From: an uncultured Oscillospiraceae bacterium
GTDB lineage: Bacteria; Bacillota; Clostridia; Oscillospirales; Oscillospiraceae
Length of the DNA: 64,000 nucleotides
Direction: 5' to 3'
Assembly (NCBI GenBank): GCA_905234625.1
Contig: CAJOIC010000002.1
Coordinates: forward strand, 1-64,000
The notes beneath the pieces were generated by a model that worked only from the letters and a program-made list of their open reading frames with translations, did no database searches and was not told the DNA's origin. Shown here one piece after another: positions 9,279-20,661 of the stretch. The position numbers and the translations under genes are program-made. How positions within the stretch are numbered: position 1 is the stretch's first letter; every line of letters starts with the position of its first letter.

Positions 9279-10204
9279 TGGAGCATATCAGCGTACTTCT
9301 TCCGGAGTGCGTCCGGTATCTGGATATAAAGCCCGACGGCGTCTATGTGGACGGCACCCTGGGCCTGGGCGGGCATTCGGAGGCCATCGCCTCGAAGCTC
9401 ACCACCGGACGGCTCATTTCCATCGACCGGGACGACCGGGCCCTGGCCTTTGCCCGGAAGCGCCTGGAGTCCTTTGGGGACCGGGTGACCTTCCTCAAGG
9501 GGAACTTCGGCGACCTGGGAGCGCTCCTTGACAGCGCCGGAGTGGACAAGGCCGACGGCATGATGTTCGATCTCGGCGTTTCGTCGCCCCAGCTGGACAA
9601 CGCGGAGCGGGGCTTTTCTTACAGCCAGGACGCACCGCTCGATATGCGGATGGACGAGTCCGAGTCTCTGACGGCGGCGGACATCCTGAACACCTGGAGC
9701 GAGGCGGAGCTGCGGAGCGTCTTCTGGCGTTACGGCGAGGAACGCTACGCCGGACGCATCGCCGCCGCCATCGCGGCCCGCAGGGAGGAGGCTCCGATCC
9801 GGACCACAGGCGAGCTGGTGGATATCATCCGAAGGACGATGCCTGCCGCGGCGCTGCGGGAAAAGCAGCATCCGGCGAAGCGGTGCTTCCAGGCGCTGCG
9901 CATCGCCGTGAACGACGAGCTGGGCTCTCTGGAACGGATGCTGGCCCAGGCTCCTGACCGCCTGACGGTGGGCGGGCGGCTTCTGGTCATCAGCTTTCAT
10001 TCTCTGGAGGACCGCCTGGTGAAGGAAGCTATCCGCAGCCGGGAGAACGGCTGCACCTGCCCCAAGGATTTTCCGGTGTGTACCTGCGGCTTCGTCCAGA
10101 CGCTTCGGAGCGTCACGCGAAAGCCCGTGGCGCCCACACCGAAAGAAATAGAGCGTAATCCCCGGGCGCGCAGCGCGCGTCTCAGGATCGCGGAGAGGGT
10201 ATGA
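9278..10204 (+). CDS. rsmH: 16S rRNA (cytosine(1402)-N(4))-methyltransferase
   Basis: HISVLLPECVRYLDIKPDGVYVDGTLGLGGHSEAI; dcw position. Confidence 0.97.
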   Translation: MEHISVLLPECVRYLDIKPDGVYVDGTLGLGGHSEAIASKLTTGRLISIDRDDRALAFARKRLESFGDRVTFLKGNFGDLGALLDSAGVDKADGMMFDLGVSSPQLDNAERGFSYSQDAPLDMRMDESESLTAADILNTWSEAELRSVFWRYGEERYAGRIAAAIAARREEAPIRTTGELVDIIRRTMPAAALREKQHPAKRCFQALRIAVNDELGSLERMLAQAPDRLTVGGRLLVISFHSLEDRLVKEAIRSRENGCTCPKDFPVCTCGFVQTLRSVTRKPVAPTPKEIERNPRARSARLRIAERV

Positions 10205-10208
10205 GAAC

Positions 10209-10781
10209 ATGAGCACCACGAAGAACTTCAAAAGCTATAACTTCGTCACCGGCGCCGTAGACGGTACCCTGGCCTACGACTTCAGCAGTCCCGCCTATTA
10301 CCCCGAGGAGGAGGTCTACGAAGCGCCGCCGAGGAAGGCGGAGTCGCCCCGGGAGACTATTTGGGTCAAGGAGGACGTGCGGGAGAAGGTCCAGACCGTC
10401 GTCCGCGGCAAGCAGGGCTTTTCTCCGCTGGCGGTGATGGGGGTCCTCTGCGTCGTGGTGCTGTTCGTCATGACCCTTCTCGCCCAGATACAGCTGGTGA
10501 ACATCTCGCGCACGGCGGTGGAGCTGGAGGCCCAGATCACGGAGCTCCAGGCCGAGCGGGACAAGCTCACCATCGAATATGAGACCATCTTCAACCTCAA
10601 GGATGTGGAGGAATACGCCGTGGGCGTCCTGGGTATGCAGGAGCCTCGGGATGATCAGATCTACTATCTGACGAACGTCTCCTCCGCGGACAAGGCCGTC
10701 GTGCTCTCCGGCAGCGGCACGAACATGTTCAGCCTCGGCCTGGAGGATCTCGCCGCGTCCGTCAAGGCATATTTCAGCTGA
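10209..10781 (+). CDS. ftsL: FtsL-like cell division protein
   Basis: Single TM plus short coiled coil between rsmH and PBP gene. Confidence 0.7.
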   Translation: MSTTKNFKSYNFVTGAVDGTLAYDFSSPAYYPEEEVYEAPPRKAESPRETIWVKEDVREKVQTVVRGKQGFSPLAVMGVLCVVVLFVMTLLAQIQLVNISRTAVELEAQITELQAERDKLTIEYETIFNLKDVEEYAVGVLGMQEPRDDQIYYLTNVSSADKAVVLSGSGTNMFSLGLEDLAASVKAYFS

Positions 10782-10867
10782 TGGACGAAGTATACTGGAT
10801 ATTACAGGAGAAGTATGTTATACTTATGTAAACTCTTGCAGTGTCCGGTGTATCAAAGGAGATTTCC

Positions 10868-13201
10868 ATGGCTATCAAGCGCAAACAAAAAAGCGGACCC
10901 GTTTCGCCCAATACCATGATGCTTCGCCGCACACTCTTCCTTATGGTGGTGTGCGGCATAGTTGCATTTTTACTGCTGGCTCTGCGGCTGTTCAGGATAC
11001 AGATCATCGACCATGATTATTACGAGGCTCTGGCGGTGGATCAGCAGCTCCGGGAGACCACCGTGTCCGCCAAGCGCGGCACGATTTACGACCGTAACAT
11101 GAACATCCTGGCCATGAGCGCCTCCGTCTCGAATATCTATCTCAGCCCGGCGGAGATGGTGATGTACGGGGAGGACCCGGCCCTCATCGCGGAGGGGCTC
11201 TCCCAGATCCTGGACATGGATTACAATGAGATCTATGAGAAATGTCAGAACCGGAATTCCTGGTATGTGACCGTTGCCAAAAAGGTGGACGATGAGATCG
11301 CCGAGCAGGTGCGCGCCTTCAAGGAGGCGGGCTACCAGACGTTGAATGATGATGGTAAGCCCGTCACCCGGGCGTTCCAGGGCGTAAAGATCGAGGAAGC
11401 CACCAAGCGTTACTATCCCTATTCGAGCCTTGCCAGCCATGTGATCGGCTTCGTGGGCGCGGACGATTACGGCCTGGCCGGCGTGGAGTATTATTACGAC
11501 GACGTTCTCTCCGGCACGGACGGCCGCATCGTGCGGGCCACCACCGCCAACGGTACGGATATGCTGTTCACGGATTTTGAGGACTACTACGACGCCCAGG
11601 ACGGCGAGAGCGTCGTCCTCACCATCGACGAGACGGTGCAGTATTACCTGGAGAAGCACCTGGAGCTGGCGGTGGAGAATTATGACCTGCAGAACGGCGC
11701 GGCAGGCATCGTCATGGACGTGAACACCGGCGCGATCCTGGGCATGGCCTCTCTGGGGAATTATGATCCCAACAACTACCTGGAGGTGGACGAGGAGACC
11801 CAGGAGCGCGCGGACGCCCTGGCGGAGATCGATCAGGAAACGGCGGACGCCGTCCTGGCGGAGGCGCGGAACGCCCAGTGGCGGAACAAGGCCCTCTCCG
11901 ATACATATGAGCCCGGCTCCACGTTCAAGATCATCACCCTGGCCATGGGTCTGGAATCCGGCGCCATCACCATGGATTCCGCCTTCTTCTGCGGCGGCAG
12001 CATGATGGTCGCCGGTCGTACCGATCCCCTGAACTGCTGGAACACCGGCGGACACGGCTCCGAGACCCTGACCCAGGCCATCATGAACTCCTGCAACGTT
12101 GCCCTCGTCAACATCGGCCAGCAGGTGGGGGCGGAGCGGTTTTATGAGTATGCCCGGGCCTTCGGCCTGTTCGACAAGACTGGCGTGGACCTGCAGGGCG
12201 AGTCCAACAGTCTCTGGTGGGACGAGGATACTTTCTTCGACCCCTATAACCAATCCCAGCTGGCGGCGGCCTCCTTCGGCCAAACCTTCACCATCACACC
12301 GCTCCAGCTCATCACGGCGGTCAGCGCCGCGGTGAACGGCGGCAATCTCATGCAGCCCTATGTGGTCAGCGAGGTGCTGGACGGCGAGGGCAATACCGTC
12401 TCCCAGCGGGAGCCCACCGTCGTGCGGCAGGTGGTCAGCGAGGAGACCTCCGCCCATGTGTGCGAGATCCTGGAGCAGGTCGTGGGCAATTCCGCCGGTA
12501 CAGGTAAGAACGCCTATGTGGCCGGTTATCGCATCGGCGGCAAGACCGGCACCTCCGAGGACGTGGTCTATGAGGCCCAGACCGGTACGAAGCGCTATAT
12601 CGTCTCCTTCATCGGCATCGCGCCCATGGACGATCCACAAGTGGCGGTGCTGGTACTGCTGAAGGCCCCCGGCCCCAACGCCTCTACCTACGTCAGCGGC
12701 GGTCAGATGGCCGCGCCCACCGTGGGCAGCATCATGGCGGACATTCTGCCCGTTCTGGGCGTCCAGCCGGTGTACAGCGGCGACGAGGCCGCCATCGTGG
12801 ACCGTGCCGTGCCCCGTGTCATCGGTCTTGACCTGGCGGATGCGGCCGCGGCGGTCACGGAGGCGGGCTTCACTTACCGCACCGTGGGCTCCGAGGGGAC
12901 CGTCACGGCCCAGCTGCCCCGGTCCGGCTCCACCATCGCCGCCAACAGCGAGGTGATCCTGTACCTGGGCGACGAGGAGCCTCAGGAATCCACCGTCACT
13001 ATGATGGACCTTACGGGCCTTGACTATGAATCCGCCCGCATCCGCATGGGCTGGGCCGGACTATATATCAACGGCGAAGGCGCCATGCTCAGCGGCTCCG
13101 CGTATGTCACACGGCAGAGCGTGCCTGCCGGAGAGCAGATCTCCGTGGGCAGCGTGGTGACCGTATCCCTGTCCGACTCCAGCAACCTCGGACGGTATTG
13201 A
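10868..13201 (+). CDS. Class B penicillin-binding protein with two C-terminal PASTA domains (FtsI/SpoVD type)
   Basis: PBP dimer domain, SxxK (EPGSTFKIIT), KTG (GGKTGTSED), two PASTA repeats; AAGGAGA upstream of ATG 10868. Confidence 0.93.
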   Translation: MAIKRKQKSGPVSPNTMMLRRTLFLMVVCGIVAFLLLALRLFRIQIIDHDYYEALAVDQQLRETTVSAKRGTIYDRNMNILAMSASVSNIYLSPAEMVMYGEDPALIAEGLSQILDMDYNEIYEKCQNRNSWYVTVAKKVDDEIAEQVRAFKEAGYQTLNDDGKPVTRAFQGVKIEEATKRYYPYSSLASHVIGFVGADDYGLAGVEYYYDDVLSGTDGRIVRATTANGTDMLFTDFEDYYDAQDGESVVLTIDETVQYYLEKHLELAVENYDLQNGAAGIVMDVNTGAILGMASLGNYDPNNYLEVDEETQERADALAEIDQETADAVLAEARNAQWRNKALSDTYEPGSTFKIITLAMGLESGAITMDSAFFCGGSMMVAGRTDPLNCWNTGGHGSETLTQAIMNSCNVALVNIGQQVGAERFYEYARAFGLFDKTGVDLQGESNSLWWDEDTFFDPYNQSQLAAASFGQTFTITPLQLITAVSAAVNGGNLMQPYVVSEVLDGEGNTVSQREPTVVRQVVSEETSAHVCEILEQVVGNSAGTGKNAYVAGYRIGGKTGTSEDVVYEAQTGTKRYIVSFIGIAPMDDPQVAVLVLLKAPGPNASTYVSGGQMAAPTVGSIMADILPVLGVQPVYSGDEAAIVDRAVPRVIGLDLADAAAAVTEAGFTYRTVGSEGTVTAQLPRSGSTIAANSEVILYLGDEEPQESTVTMMDLTGLDYESARIRMGWAGLYINGEGAMLSGSAYVTRQSVPAGEQISVGSVVTVSLSDSSNLGRY

Positions 13202-13218
13202 TCCCAGGGAGGCACCCT

Positions 13219-14676
13219 ATGAAACTTAAAGACATCATCCGGGATATCCCCGTGACGGCGTGCACCGCCGATCCAGATATGGAGATCGGGGATATCCGTT
13301 ACGACTCCCGCGCGGTGCGGGAGGGAGACCTGTTCGTGGCTGTGGTGGGCTTTGCGTCCGACGGACACCGCTTCATCCCGGCGGCTGTGAAAAGCGGCGC
13401 AGCGGCGGTGCTCTGCCAGGAGGTACCGGACGGGATCGAGATCCCCTATATCCTCACGCCGGACAGCCGGAAGGCTCTGGCGCTGGCGTCGGCAGCGTTT
13501 TTTGGCTATCCAGCGAAGGACCTGACCATGATCGGCGTCACCGGCACCAACGGAAAGACAACCTCCACGACCCTCATAAAGCACATTCTGGAGGAGGCTA
13601 AGGGTGCGAAGGTGGGCCTCATCGGCACCATAGCCAATTATATCGGCGATACGGAGCTCCACGCGGAGCGGACCACGCCGGAGTCCTATGAGCTGCAGAA
13701 GCTCCTGCGGCGCATGGCGGACGAGGGCTGCGCATACGCTGTCATGGAGGTGTCCTCCCACGCGCTGGCCCTGGATCGGGTGGCGGGCATCCGCTTCGCC
13801 GCGGGAGTCTTTACGAATCTCACCCAGGACCACCTGGATTTCCACAAGACGATGAAGGACTATGCCGCGGCCAAGGCCCTGCTTTTTCAGGTGAGCGACG
13901 CCGCCGCTGTGAACACGGACGATCCATGGGTCCCCTTCATGACGGAGAAGATATCCTGCCCGGTGCTGGGCTTCGGAACGGCCGGCGGCGATCTGACCGC
14001 GCGGGACATCGAATACTCCGCAGCCGGCGTGCACTTCACGGCCTGCCTGGGCAGCCAGCAGGTCCCCGTGTCCCTGGGTATCCCGGGAAGGTTTTCCGTC
14101 AGCAACGCGTTGACGGCCCTGGCGGCGGTGACTCTGGTGGACGTGCCGCTGGAGGATGCCGCAAGAGCCCTGGGGACGGCCTCCGGGGTGAAGGGCAGGG
14201 TGGAGGTGGTCCCCACACCGAAGGACTTCACTATCGTCATCGATTACGCCCATACGCCGGACGCCCTTGAGAAGGTGCTCCAGGCCATGCGCGCCGTGAC
14301 GGAGGGGCGGCTCGTGGCCCTCTTCGGCTGCGGCGGCGACCGGGACGGCACCAAGCGCCCCATCATGGGCCGCATCGCCGCGGAGAACGCCGACTTCACC
14401 GTCGTTACCAGCGACAATCCCCGCACGGAGGATCCGGAGGCCATCATCTCCGACATCCTGGCCGGGATCCCGGAGGACGCGCCGAAGGCGGTCATCCCGG
14501 ACCGGCGGGAGGCCATTGCCTGGGTCATCGATCACCACGAGCCCGGGGATATCATCGTCCTGGCGGGGAAGGGGCATGAGACCTATCAGGAAGTAAACGG
14601 CGTCAAAAACCACATGGACGAGCGGGAGATCGTCGCGATGCATCTCGCCGAAGCGAGAGGAGAGGAACTATCATGA
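13219..14676 (+). CDS. murE: UDP-N-acetylmuramyl-tripeptide synthetase
   Basis: GVTGTNGKTTSTTLIKHIL; SNPRTEDP-type motif (DNPRTEDPEAI); GGGAGG before ATG 13219. Confidence 0.95.
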   Translation: MKLKDIIRDIPVTACTADPDMEIGDIRYDSRAVREGDLFVAVVGFASDGHRFIPAAVKSGAAAVLCQEVPDGIEIPYILTPDSRKALALASAAFFGYPAKDLTMIGVTGTNGKTTSTTLIKHILEEAKGAKVGLIGTIANYIGDTELHAERTTPESYELQKLLRRMADEGCAYAVMEVSSHALALDRVAGIRFAAGVFTNLTQDHLDFHKTMKDYAAAKALLFQVSDAAAVNTDDPWVPFMTEKISCPVLGFGTAGGDLTARDIEYSAAGVHFTACLGSQQVPVSLGIPGRFSVSNALTALAAVTLVDVPLEDAARALGTASGVKGRVEVVPTPKDFTIVIDYAHTPDALEKVLQAMRAVTEGRLVALFGCGGDRDGTKRPIMGRIAAENADFTVVTSDNPRTEDPEAIISDILAGIPEDAPKAVIPDRREAIAWVIDHHEPGDIIVLAGKGHETYQEVNGVKNHMDEREIVAMHLAEARGEELS

Positions 14677-15686
14677 TGACTATCCGACTGATCCTGGCGT
14701 TTGTCATAGCCTTCGTCGTAGCGGCGGTGGTGGGGAAGTTCTATGTCCCCTGGCTGCGCCGCATCAAGGCGGGGCAGGAGATCAAGGAGATCGGTCCCAA
14801 CTGGCACAAATCCAAGGCCGGGACTCCCACCATGGGCGGCATCATCTTCATCGCGGCGGTGGCCGCGGCGGTGCTGACGGTGGGCTTCCGGAACATGGTC
14901 CACGGCGACCGCGGCGCGGTGGTGGTGCTGATGTTCTCCCTGTTTTTCGGCGCCATCGGCTTCCTGGACGATTTCGAAAAGCTCAAGAAAAAGCAGAACC
15001 TGGGCCTCTCCGCCAAGGCGAAGTTCATCCTGCAGCTGGCGGTATCCGTGGCTCTGCTGTATCTGCTGCGGCTGGACGGCTATCTGGAGCCGCATCTGTA
15101 CGTCCCCTTCTGGAACGTGACGGTGGATATGCCGGAGTGGCTGTATTTCGTCCTGGCGGCCTTCATCATCGTCGGTACGGTGAACGCGGTGAACCTGACA
15201 GACGGTCTTGACGGTCTCGCCGCCAGCGTTACCATTCCGGTGATGGTGTGCTATACCGCCGTGACCTTCTGGTGGGGGAGCCGGTTTGAGTCTCTGGGCG
15301 TTTTCGCCGCGGGCCTGACCGGAGGTCTCTTCGGCTTTCTGCTGTATAACTTCTATCCTGCGAAGTGCTTCATGGGTGATACCGGCAGCCTGTTTCTGGG
15401 CGGCGCTGTCTGCGGCATGGCCTTCGCGCTGGATATGCCTCTCATCCTGGTGCCTCTCGGCATCATCTACATCATCGAGACCCTGTCGGACATCATCCAG
15501 GTGGGCTATTTCAAGCTCACCCACGGCAAGCGCGTCTTCCGCATGGCCCCCTTCCATCACCACCTGGAGATGGGTGGCTGGACCGGACACAAGTGGACGG
15601 AAAAGCATATCGTGACGCTCTTCACGGCGATCACGGTGGTCTTTGCCGTGCTGGCGTTCTTCGGCTGCGCGGACCGGTATGTGTAA
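14673..15686 (+). CDS. mraY: Phospho-N-acetylmuramoyl-pentapeptide-transferase
   Basis: GTPTMGG, NLTDGLDGLA, FMGDTGSLFLG, PFHHHLE motifs. Confidence 0.97.
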   Translation: MMTIRLILAFVIAFVVAAVVGKFYVPWLRRIKAGQEIKEIGPNWHKSKAGTPTMGGIIFIAAVAAAVLTVGFRNMVHGDRGAVVVLMFSLFFGAIGFLDDFEKLKKKQNLGLSAKAKFILQLAVSVALLYLLRLDGYLEPHLYVPFWNVTVDMPEWLYFVLAAFIIVGTVNAVNLTDGLDGLAASVTIPVMVCYTAVTFWWGSRFESLGVFAAGLTGGLFGFLLYNFYPAKCFMGDTGSLFLGGAVCGMAFALDMPLILVPLGIIYIIETLSDIIQVGYFKLTHGKRVFRMAPFHHHLEMGGWTGHKWTEKHIVTLFTAITVVFAVLAFFGCADRYV

Positions 15687-15716
15687 ATCCTGACTTCCCG
15701 GGGGAGGTGAGCGCCT

Positions 15717-16889
15717 TTGAACGAGCGCAATTCCATCAGCTATGAGAATACAAGGCTCGCCGACTATACCTATGACGACAGTATCGAGCGCGGCAATGTG
15801 GATATCCCGTTCACCATGCTGTCGCTGCTGCTGCTTACCATCGGCGTGGTGATGGTGCTGTCCTCCAGCTACGCCCGCGCATATTACGATGTGGAGGGAG
15901 TCACCGGCGGCAACGGTACCTATTACTTCGTCCGGCAGGCGTTGTTCGCCCTGTGCGGCGTGGGCGTCATGTTTGTGTGCTCCCGCGTGCCCATGGGCTT
16001 TTACCGCCGTGTGTCCTTCGTGGTGTTCCTGACCTCCATCGGCCTTCTCGTCCTCGTCATTCTCATCGGCGTAGTGGGCGGCGGTGCGCGGCGGTGGATC
16101 AACCTCGGCTTCACGACCTTCCAGCCCTCGGAGCTGACGAAGATCGGCGTCATCCTGTATTTCTCGCTCCTCATATGCCAGCAGAAGGAGAAGATGAAGA
16201 CCATCAAGGGTCTCATCCCCTTCGCGGCATGGCTCATCCTGATCTTCGCTCTCCTGGCGGCGGAGCCTCACGTCTCCGCCATCGTCATCATCGCGGCCCT
16301 GGGGATCACCCTGGTCTTCGTGGGCGGCGCGAACCTGGGCCTGTTCATCGGCGGAGCTGTAGGCGCGGGGGTGCTGGGGGGCCTTGCTTACGCCTTCCTG
16401 CCCTACGTCCGTGACCGTATCTCCGCCTGGCGGGACCCCTTCTCCGACCTGGCGGACACCGGCTGGCAGGTGGTGCAGAGCCTGTATTCCATCGGCTCCG
16501 GAGGCCTCATGGGGCTGGGACTCGGCAACTCCCGGCAGAAGTTCCTGTATCTGCCCGAGGAGCACAACGACTATATCTTCTCCATCGTCTGCGAGGAACT
16601 GGGGTTCATCGGCGCGGTGCTGGTGCTGGCGCTGTTTGCCCTGCTCATCATTCGGGGCTACTGGCTCGCCATGCATGCCCGGGACCGATACAGCTGCCTT
16701 GTCTGCGTGGGCATCACGACGCTGTTCGCGCTCCAGGTCATCCTGAACGTGGCCGTCTGCACGAACTCCATCCCCAGCACCGGCATCTCGCTGCCGCTGT
16801 TCAGCTATGGCGGCACGGCGCTGCTGCTTCAGATGGCGGAGATCGGCATCATCCTCTCTATGTCCCGGGATATCCCGGAGCAGAAGTAG
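15717..16889 (+). CDS. ftsW: FtsW/SpoVE-type SEDS peptidoglycan polymerase
   Basis: SEDS signature (GGARRWINLGFTTFQPSELTKI; SIGSGGLMGLGLGNSRQKFLYLPEEHNDYIFSI); TTG start. Confidence 0.93.
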   Translation: MNERNSISYENTRLADYTYDDSIERGNVDIPFTMLSLLLLTIGVVMVLSSSYARAYYDVEGVTGGNGTYYFVRQALFALCGVGVMFVCSRVPMGFYRRVSFVVFLTSIGLLVLVILIGVVGGGARRWINLGFTTFQPSELTKIGVILYFSLLICQQKEKMKTIKGLIPFAAWLILIFALLAAEPHVSAIVIIAALGITLVFVGGANLGLFIGGAVGAGVLGGLAYAFLPYVRDRISAWRDPFSDLADTGWQVVQSLYSIGSGGLMGLGLGNSRQKFLYLPEEHNDYIFSIVCEELGFIGAVLVLALFALLIIRGYWLAMHARDRYSCLVCVGITTLFALQVILNVAVCTNSIPSTGISLPLFSYGGTALLLQMAEIGIILSMSRDIPEQK

Positions 16890-16901
16890 GAGCGTCATAC
16901 C

Positions 16902-18026
16902 ATGAAAGTGCTGTTTACCTGCGGCGGCACCGCAGGCCATATCAATCCCGCTCTGGGCGTGGCGGGGCGAATCCGGGAGCTCATCCCGGACGCGGAGATC
17001 CTGTTCGTAGGCGCCCAGGGTCATATGGAGACGGAGCTCGTCCCCCGGGAGGGCTATGCCCTGGAGACCATCCGCATCGACGGGTTCCAGCGCAGTCTCA
17101 AGCCGAAAATGCTCCTGCGCAACATGCGCACGGCGTGCTGGCTGGCGGAGTCCATGAGGAAGGCCAGACGCATCGTGCGGGACTTTCAGCCGGACGTGGC
17201 TGTGGGCACGGGGGGCTACGTGTGCTATCCCGTGCTGAAGGCGGCCTCCGACCTGGGGGTGCCCACGGCGGTCCACGAGTCCAACGCTGTCCCCGGTCTG
17301 ACGACGAAGCTCCTGGAGAAGAGAGTTACCCGCATCCTGGTGGGCCTGGAGGAGAGCCGCAGTGCATACAGGGATCCTGCCAAGGTGGAGCTCACGGGCA
17401 CGCCCGTGCGGGTGGAGTTTCTGAGCAGCGACAAAAAGCGCGCCCGACGGGAGCTGGGACTTCCGGAGGACGAACCCATCGTCCTGGCGGTTTTTGGCTC
17501 TTTGGGGGCGGGATATATGAATGAGAGGATGAGGGAGTTCATCCGCCGCATGGAAGGCGGCGCGGACTTCCGCCTCATCTACGGTACGGGCAAGCAGTAC
17601 TACGATGCCGTCCGGGAGTCTCTGCCTCCGCAGGCGCTGCGCTCCGGGAAGATCGACGTGCGGGAGTATATCTATGATATGCCCAAGGTCATGACAGCGG
17701 CGGATATCATCATCTGCCGGGCAGGGGCTTCCACCATCGGGGAGCTCACCTGTATCGGAAAGCCCGCGGTGATCGTGCCGAGTCCCAACGTAGTGAACCA
17801 TCACCAGGAGAAGAACGCGAAGGTCCTGGCGGACGCAGGCGCTGCAAAAATGCTCCTGGAGGGGCATTTCACGGGCGACGAACTCTATGACACCGTGTCG
17901 GGCCTTATCCGCGATCCGGCGGCTCTGGGGGGCATGCACGAGGCCTCGGAGCAGATGGGCGTGAAGGACGCCACCGACCGCATAACCTCCATCGTCCTGG
18001 GGCTTGCGATGCATACGAACGAATAA
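16902..18026 (+). CDS. murG: UDP-N-acetylglucosamine--MurNAc-pentapeptide transferase
   Basis: CGGTAGHINPAL, VGTGGYVCYP, CRAGASTIGELTCIGKPAVIVPSP motifs. Confidence 0.97.
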   Translation: MKVLFTCGGTAGHINPALGVAGRIRELIPDAEILFVGAQGHMETELVPREGYALETIRIDGFQRSLKPKMLLRNMRTACWLAESMRKARRIVRDFQPDVAVGTGGYVCYPVLKAASDLGVPTAVHESNAVPGLTTKLLEKRVTRILVGLEESRSAYRDPAKVELTGTPVRVEFLSSDKKRARRELGLPEDEPIVLAVFGSLGAGYMNERMREFIRRMEGGADFRLIYGTGKQYYDAVRESLPPQALRSGKIDVREYIYDMPKVMTAADIIICRAGASTIGELTCIGKPAVIVPSPNVVNHHQEKNAKVLADAGAAKMLLEGHFTGDELYDTVSGLIRDPAALGGMHEASEQMGVKDATDRITSIVLGLAMHTNE

Positions 18027-18039
18027 AGGGGATTACCAA

Positions 18040-18795
18040 GTGGCAAGATACGACAGATACGGCGCGGTGCGCAAAAAACGCAAGAGATCTCTCTTCGCGC
18101 CCATCTCCTTCCTGCTGGTGGGCGTGGCCATCATCTTCGGTATGGGCGTGTTTTTCCGCGTCCAGAAGATCGAGGTCGTGGGCTCCGTGTCCTATACCGA
18201 CGAGGAAGTCATCGAAGCCTCCGGCATCGACATCGGCGACAACCTGTTCTTTATCAACCGGTTTTCCGCCTCCAGCCGCATTTTCTCGAAGCTGCCCTTT
18301 GTGGAGGAGGCCAGCATAGAACGCAGCCTTCCCAATAAGCTCATCATCACAGTGGACGAGTCATTCGCCCTGGCGTACGTGAACTGGCAGGGGCAGAACT
18401 GGATGATGACCGGCAACTGCAAGCTGCTGGGCACCGGCTCGGGGGAGGACCTCCGGGGCCTTATCCACGTTCTGAACGTGACGCCGGAGGATCCTAAGGC
18501 AGGCGAGATCATGCAGGTGCAGGCAAACGAGAGCCTGAAGCTGTCCTATCTCCAGTCCCTTCTCCACGCCATGCAGCTGGCGGATATGACCGCCGACGTT
18601 GAGGATCTCGATATGGGAAACCCCGCCAATCCCACCTTCCGCTACCTTGACCGCTTCACGGTGAAAATGGGGCCCAACGACAATACGGACTATAAGCTCC
18701 GCATGCTCCTGAGCGCCGTCGCCCAGATGGAGAGCGATATGACCGGGACCGTGGATCTGGCGGAGGGGACGGCGGTGCATGTAAGTCCCGACTGA
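18040..18795 (+). CDS. ftsQ: FtsQ/DivIB-type division protein (POTRA)
   Basis: Single N-terminal TM then POTRA (VQKIEVVGSVSYTDEEVIEASGI); GTG start; between murG and ftsZ. Confidence 0.88.
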   Translation: MARYDRYGAVRKKRKRSLFAPISFLLVGVAIIFGMGVFFRVQKIEVVGSVSYTDEEVIEASGIDIGDNLFFINRFSASSRIFSKLPFVEEASIERSLPNKLIITVDESFALAYVNWQGQNWMMTGNCKLLGTGSGEDLRGLIHVLNVTPEDPKAGEIMQVQANESLKLSYLQSLLHAMQLADMTADVEDLDMGNPANPTFRYLDRFTVKMGPNDNTDYKLRMLLSAVAQMESDMTGTVDLAEGTAVHVSPD

Positions 18796-18841
18796 CGGAG
18801 CAAGGTTTTTTCTAATTTACATAATATTTTTGCAAAAGGTA

Positions 18842-18870
18842 TTGACCTGCCCGCAGATTCGTAATAAAAT
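18842..18870 (+). promoter_or_regulatory. Candidate ftsZ promoter
   Basis: TTGACC-N17-TAAAAT. Confidence 0.65.
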
Positions 18871-18927
18871 GTTACTAATGTAATTTGCACGGGTGTGCCG
18901 TTGAATAATACACGGGAGGCAAATAGT

Positions 18928-20064
<1,137 letters not shown>

Positions 20065-20079
20065 TCCCCTGATATGACA

Positions 20080-20112
20080 AGATCCCCTGCCGTTGCGGCA
20101 GGGGATCTTTTT
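20080..20112 (+). terminator. Intrinsic terminator after ftsZ
   Basis: AGATCCCCTGCC-GTTGC-GGCAGGGGATCT followed by T-run. Confidence 0.9.
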
Positions 20113-20608
20113 ATCGGAAGCAGCGGAGGATGAGCTCCCGCTTTTCCTGGGACGCGGCCCGCCGCTGGCAGGCGTAGTCCCGCAGCAGAGGAGAAAGGTC
20201 TCCGTCTGCGACCGCAGCTGCGTCGTAGGCCGCTGCCGCAGCCTCGTCCCGCAGCATGGCCTCCCGCAGGGAGTCCATAATGCCCTGTGTCCTGGGACAG
20301 CTCTCGCTCGTACTGATCCGTGCTCCGGTGCGCAGAAAGATCTCTGCCCGCAGCCGCTGGGCCCGCCGGACAGCCTGGGACGCGTGGCGAAGCAGCAGCT
20401 GCTTTCCCGGCCCGAGGCATCCCGCCAGAGCGCGGTCGTAGGCCGCGGCGCGAAGCTCATCACCCGCCAGCTGCTCCAGACAGAGCGACGGGTCATGCCT
20501 GGGCTGCGGCGATGTATTCGTCTCCGATCCCTCGACCCGGCGCCACACCCCGTCGAAGCCTTCCAGCACGGCGCGGACATATTCATCATGCAGCGTTTCG
20601 CTTTCCAT
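20111..20608 (-). CDS. Hypothetical protein, possibly helical ferritin-like
   Basis: ORF with internal ATG at 20608 (MESETLHDEYVRAVLEGFDGVW...); follows terminator of upstream minus gene; family not recognised. Confidence 0.5.
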   Translation of the reverse strand: MESETLHDEYVRAVLEGFDGVWRRVEGSETNTSPQPRHDPSLCLEQLAGDELRAAAYDRALAGCLGPGKQLLLRHASQAVRRAQRLRAEIFLRTGARISTSESCPRTQGIMDSLREAMLRDEAAAAAYDAAAVADGDLSPLLRDYACQRRAASQEKRELILRCFR

Positions 20609-20648
20609 ATAAAACGACCTCCCGCACCATCGTATGCGGGAGGTCGTG
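20607..20648 (-). terminator. Intrinsic terminator for the SGNH hydrolase gene
   Basis: Minus strand ACGACCTCCCGCA...TGCGGGAGGTCGT-TTTATAT. Confidence 0.8.
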
Positions 20649-20661
20649 ATTTTGCGTTCGC

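Noticed and set aside
14586-18014. 1142-aa ORF on the minus strand
   Set aside because: Antisense to murE/mraY/ftsW/murG; no recognisable domain
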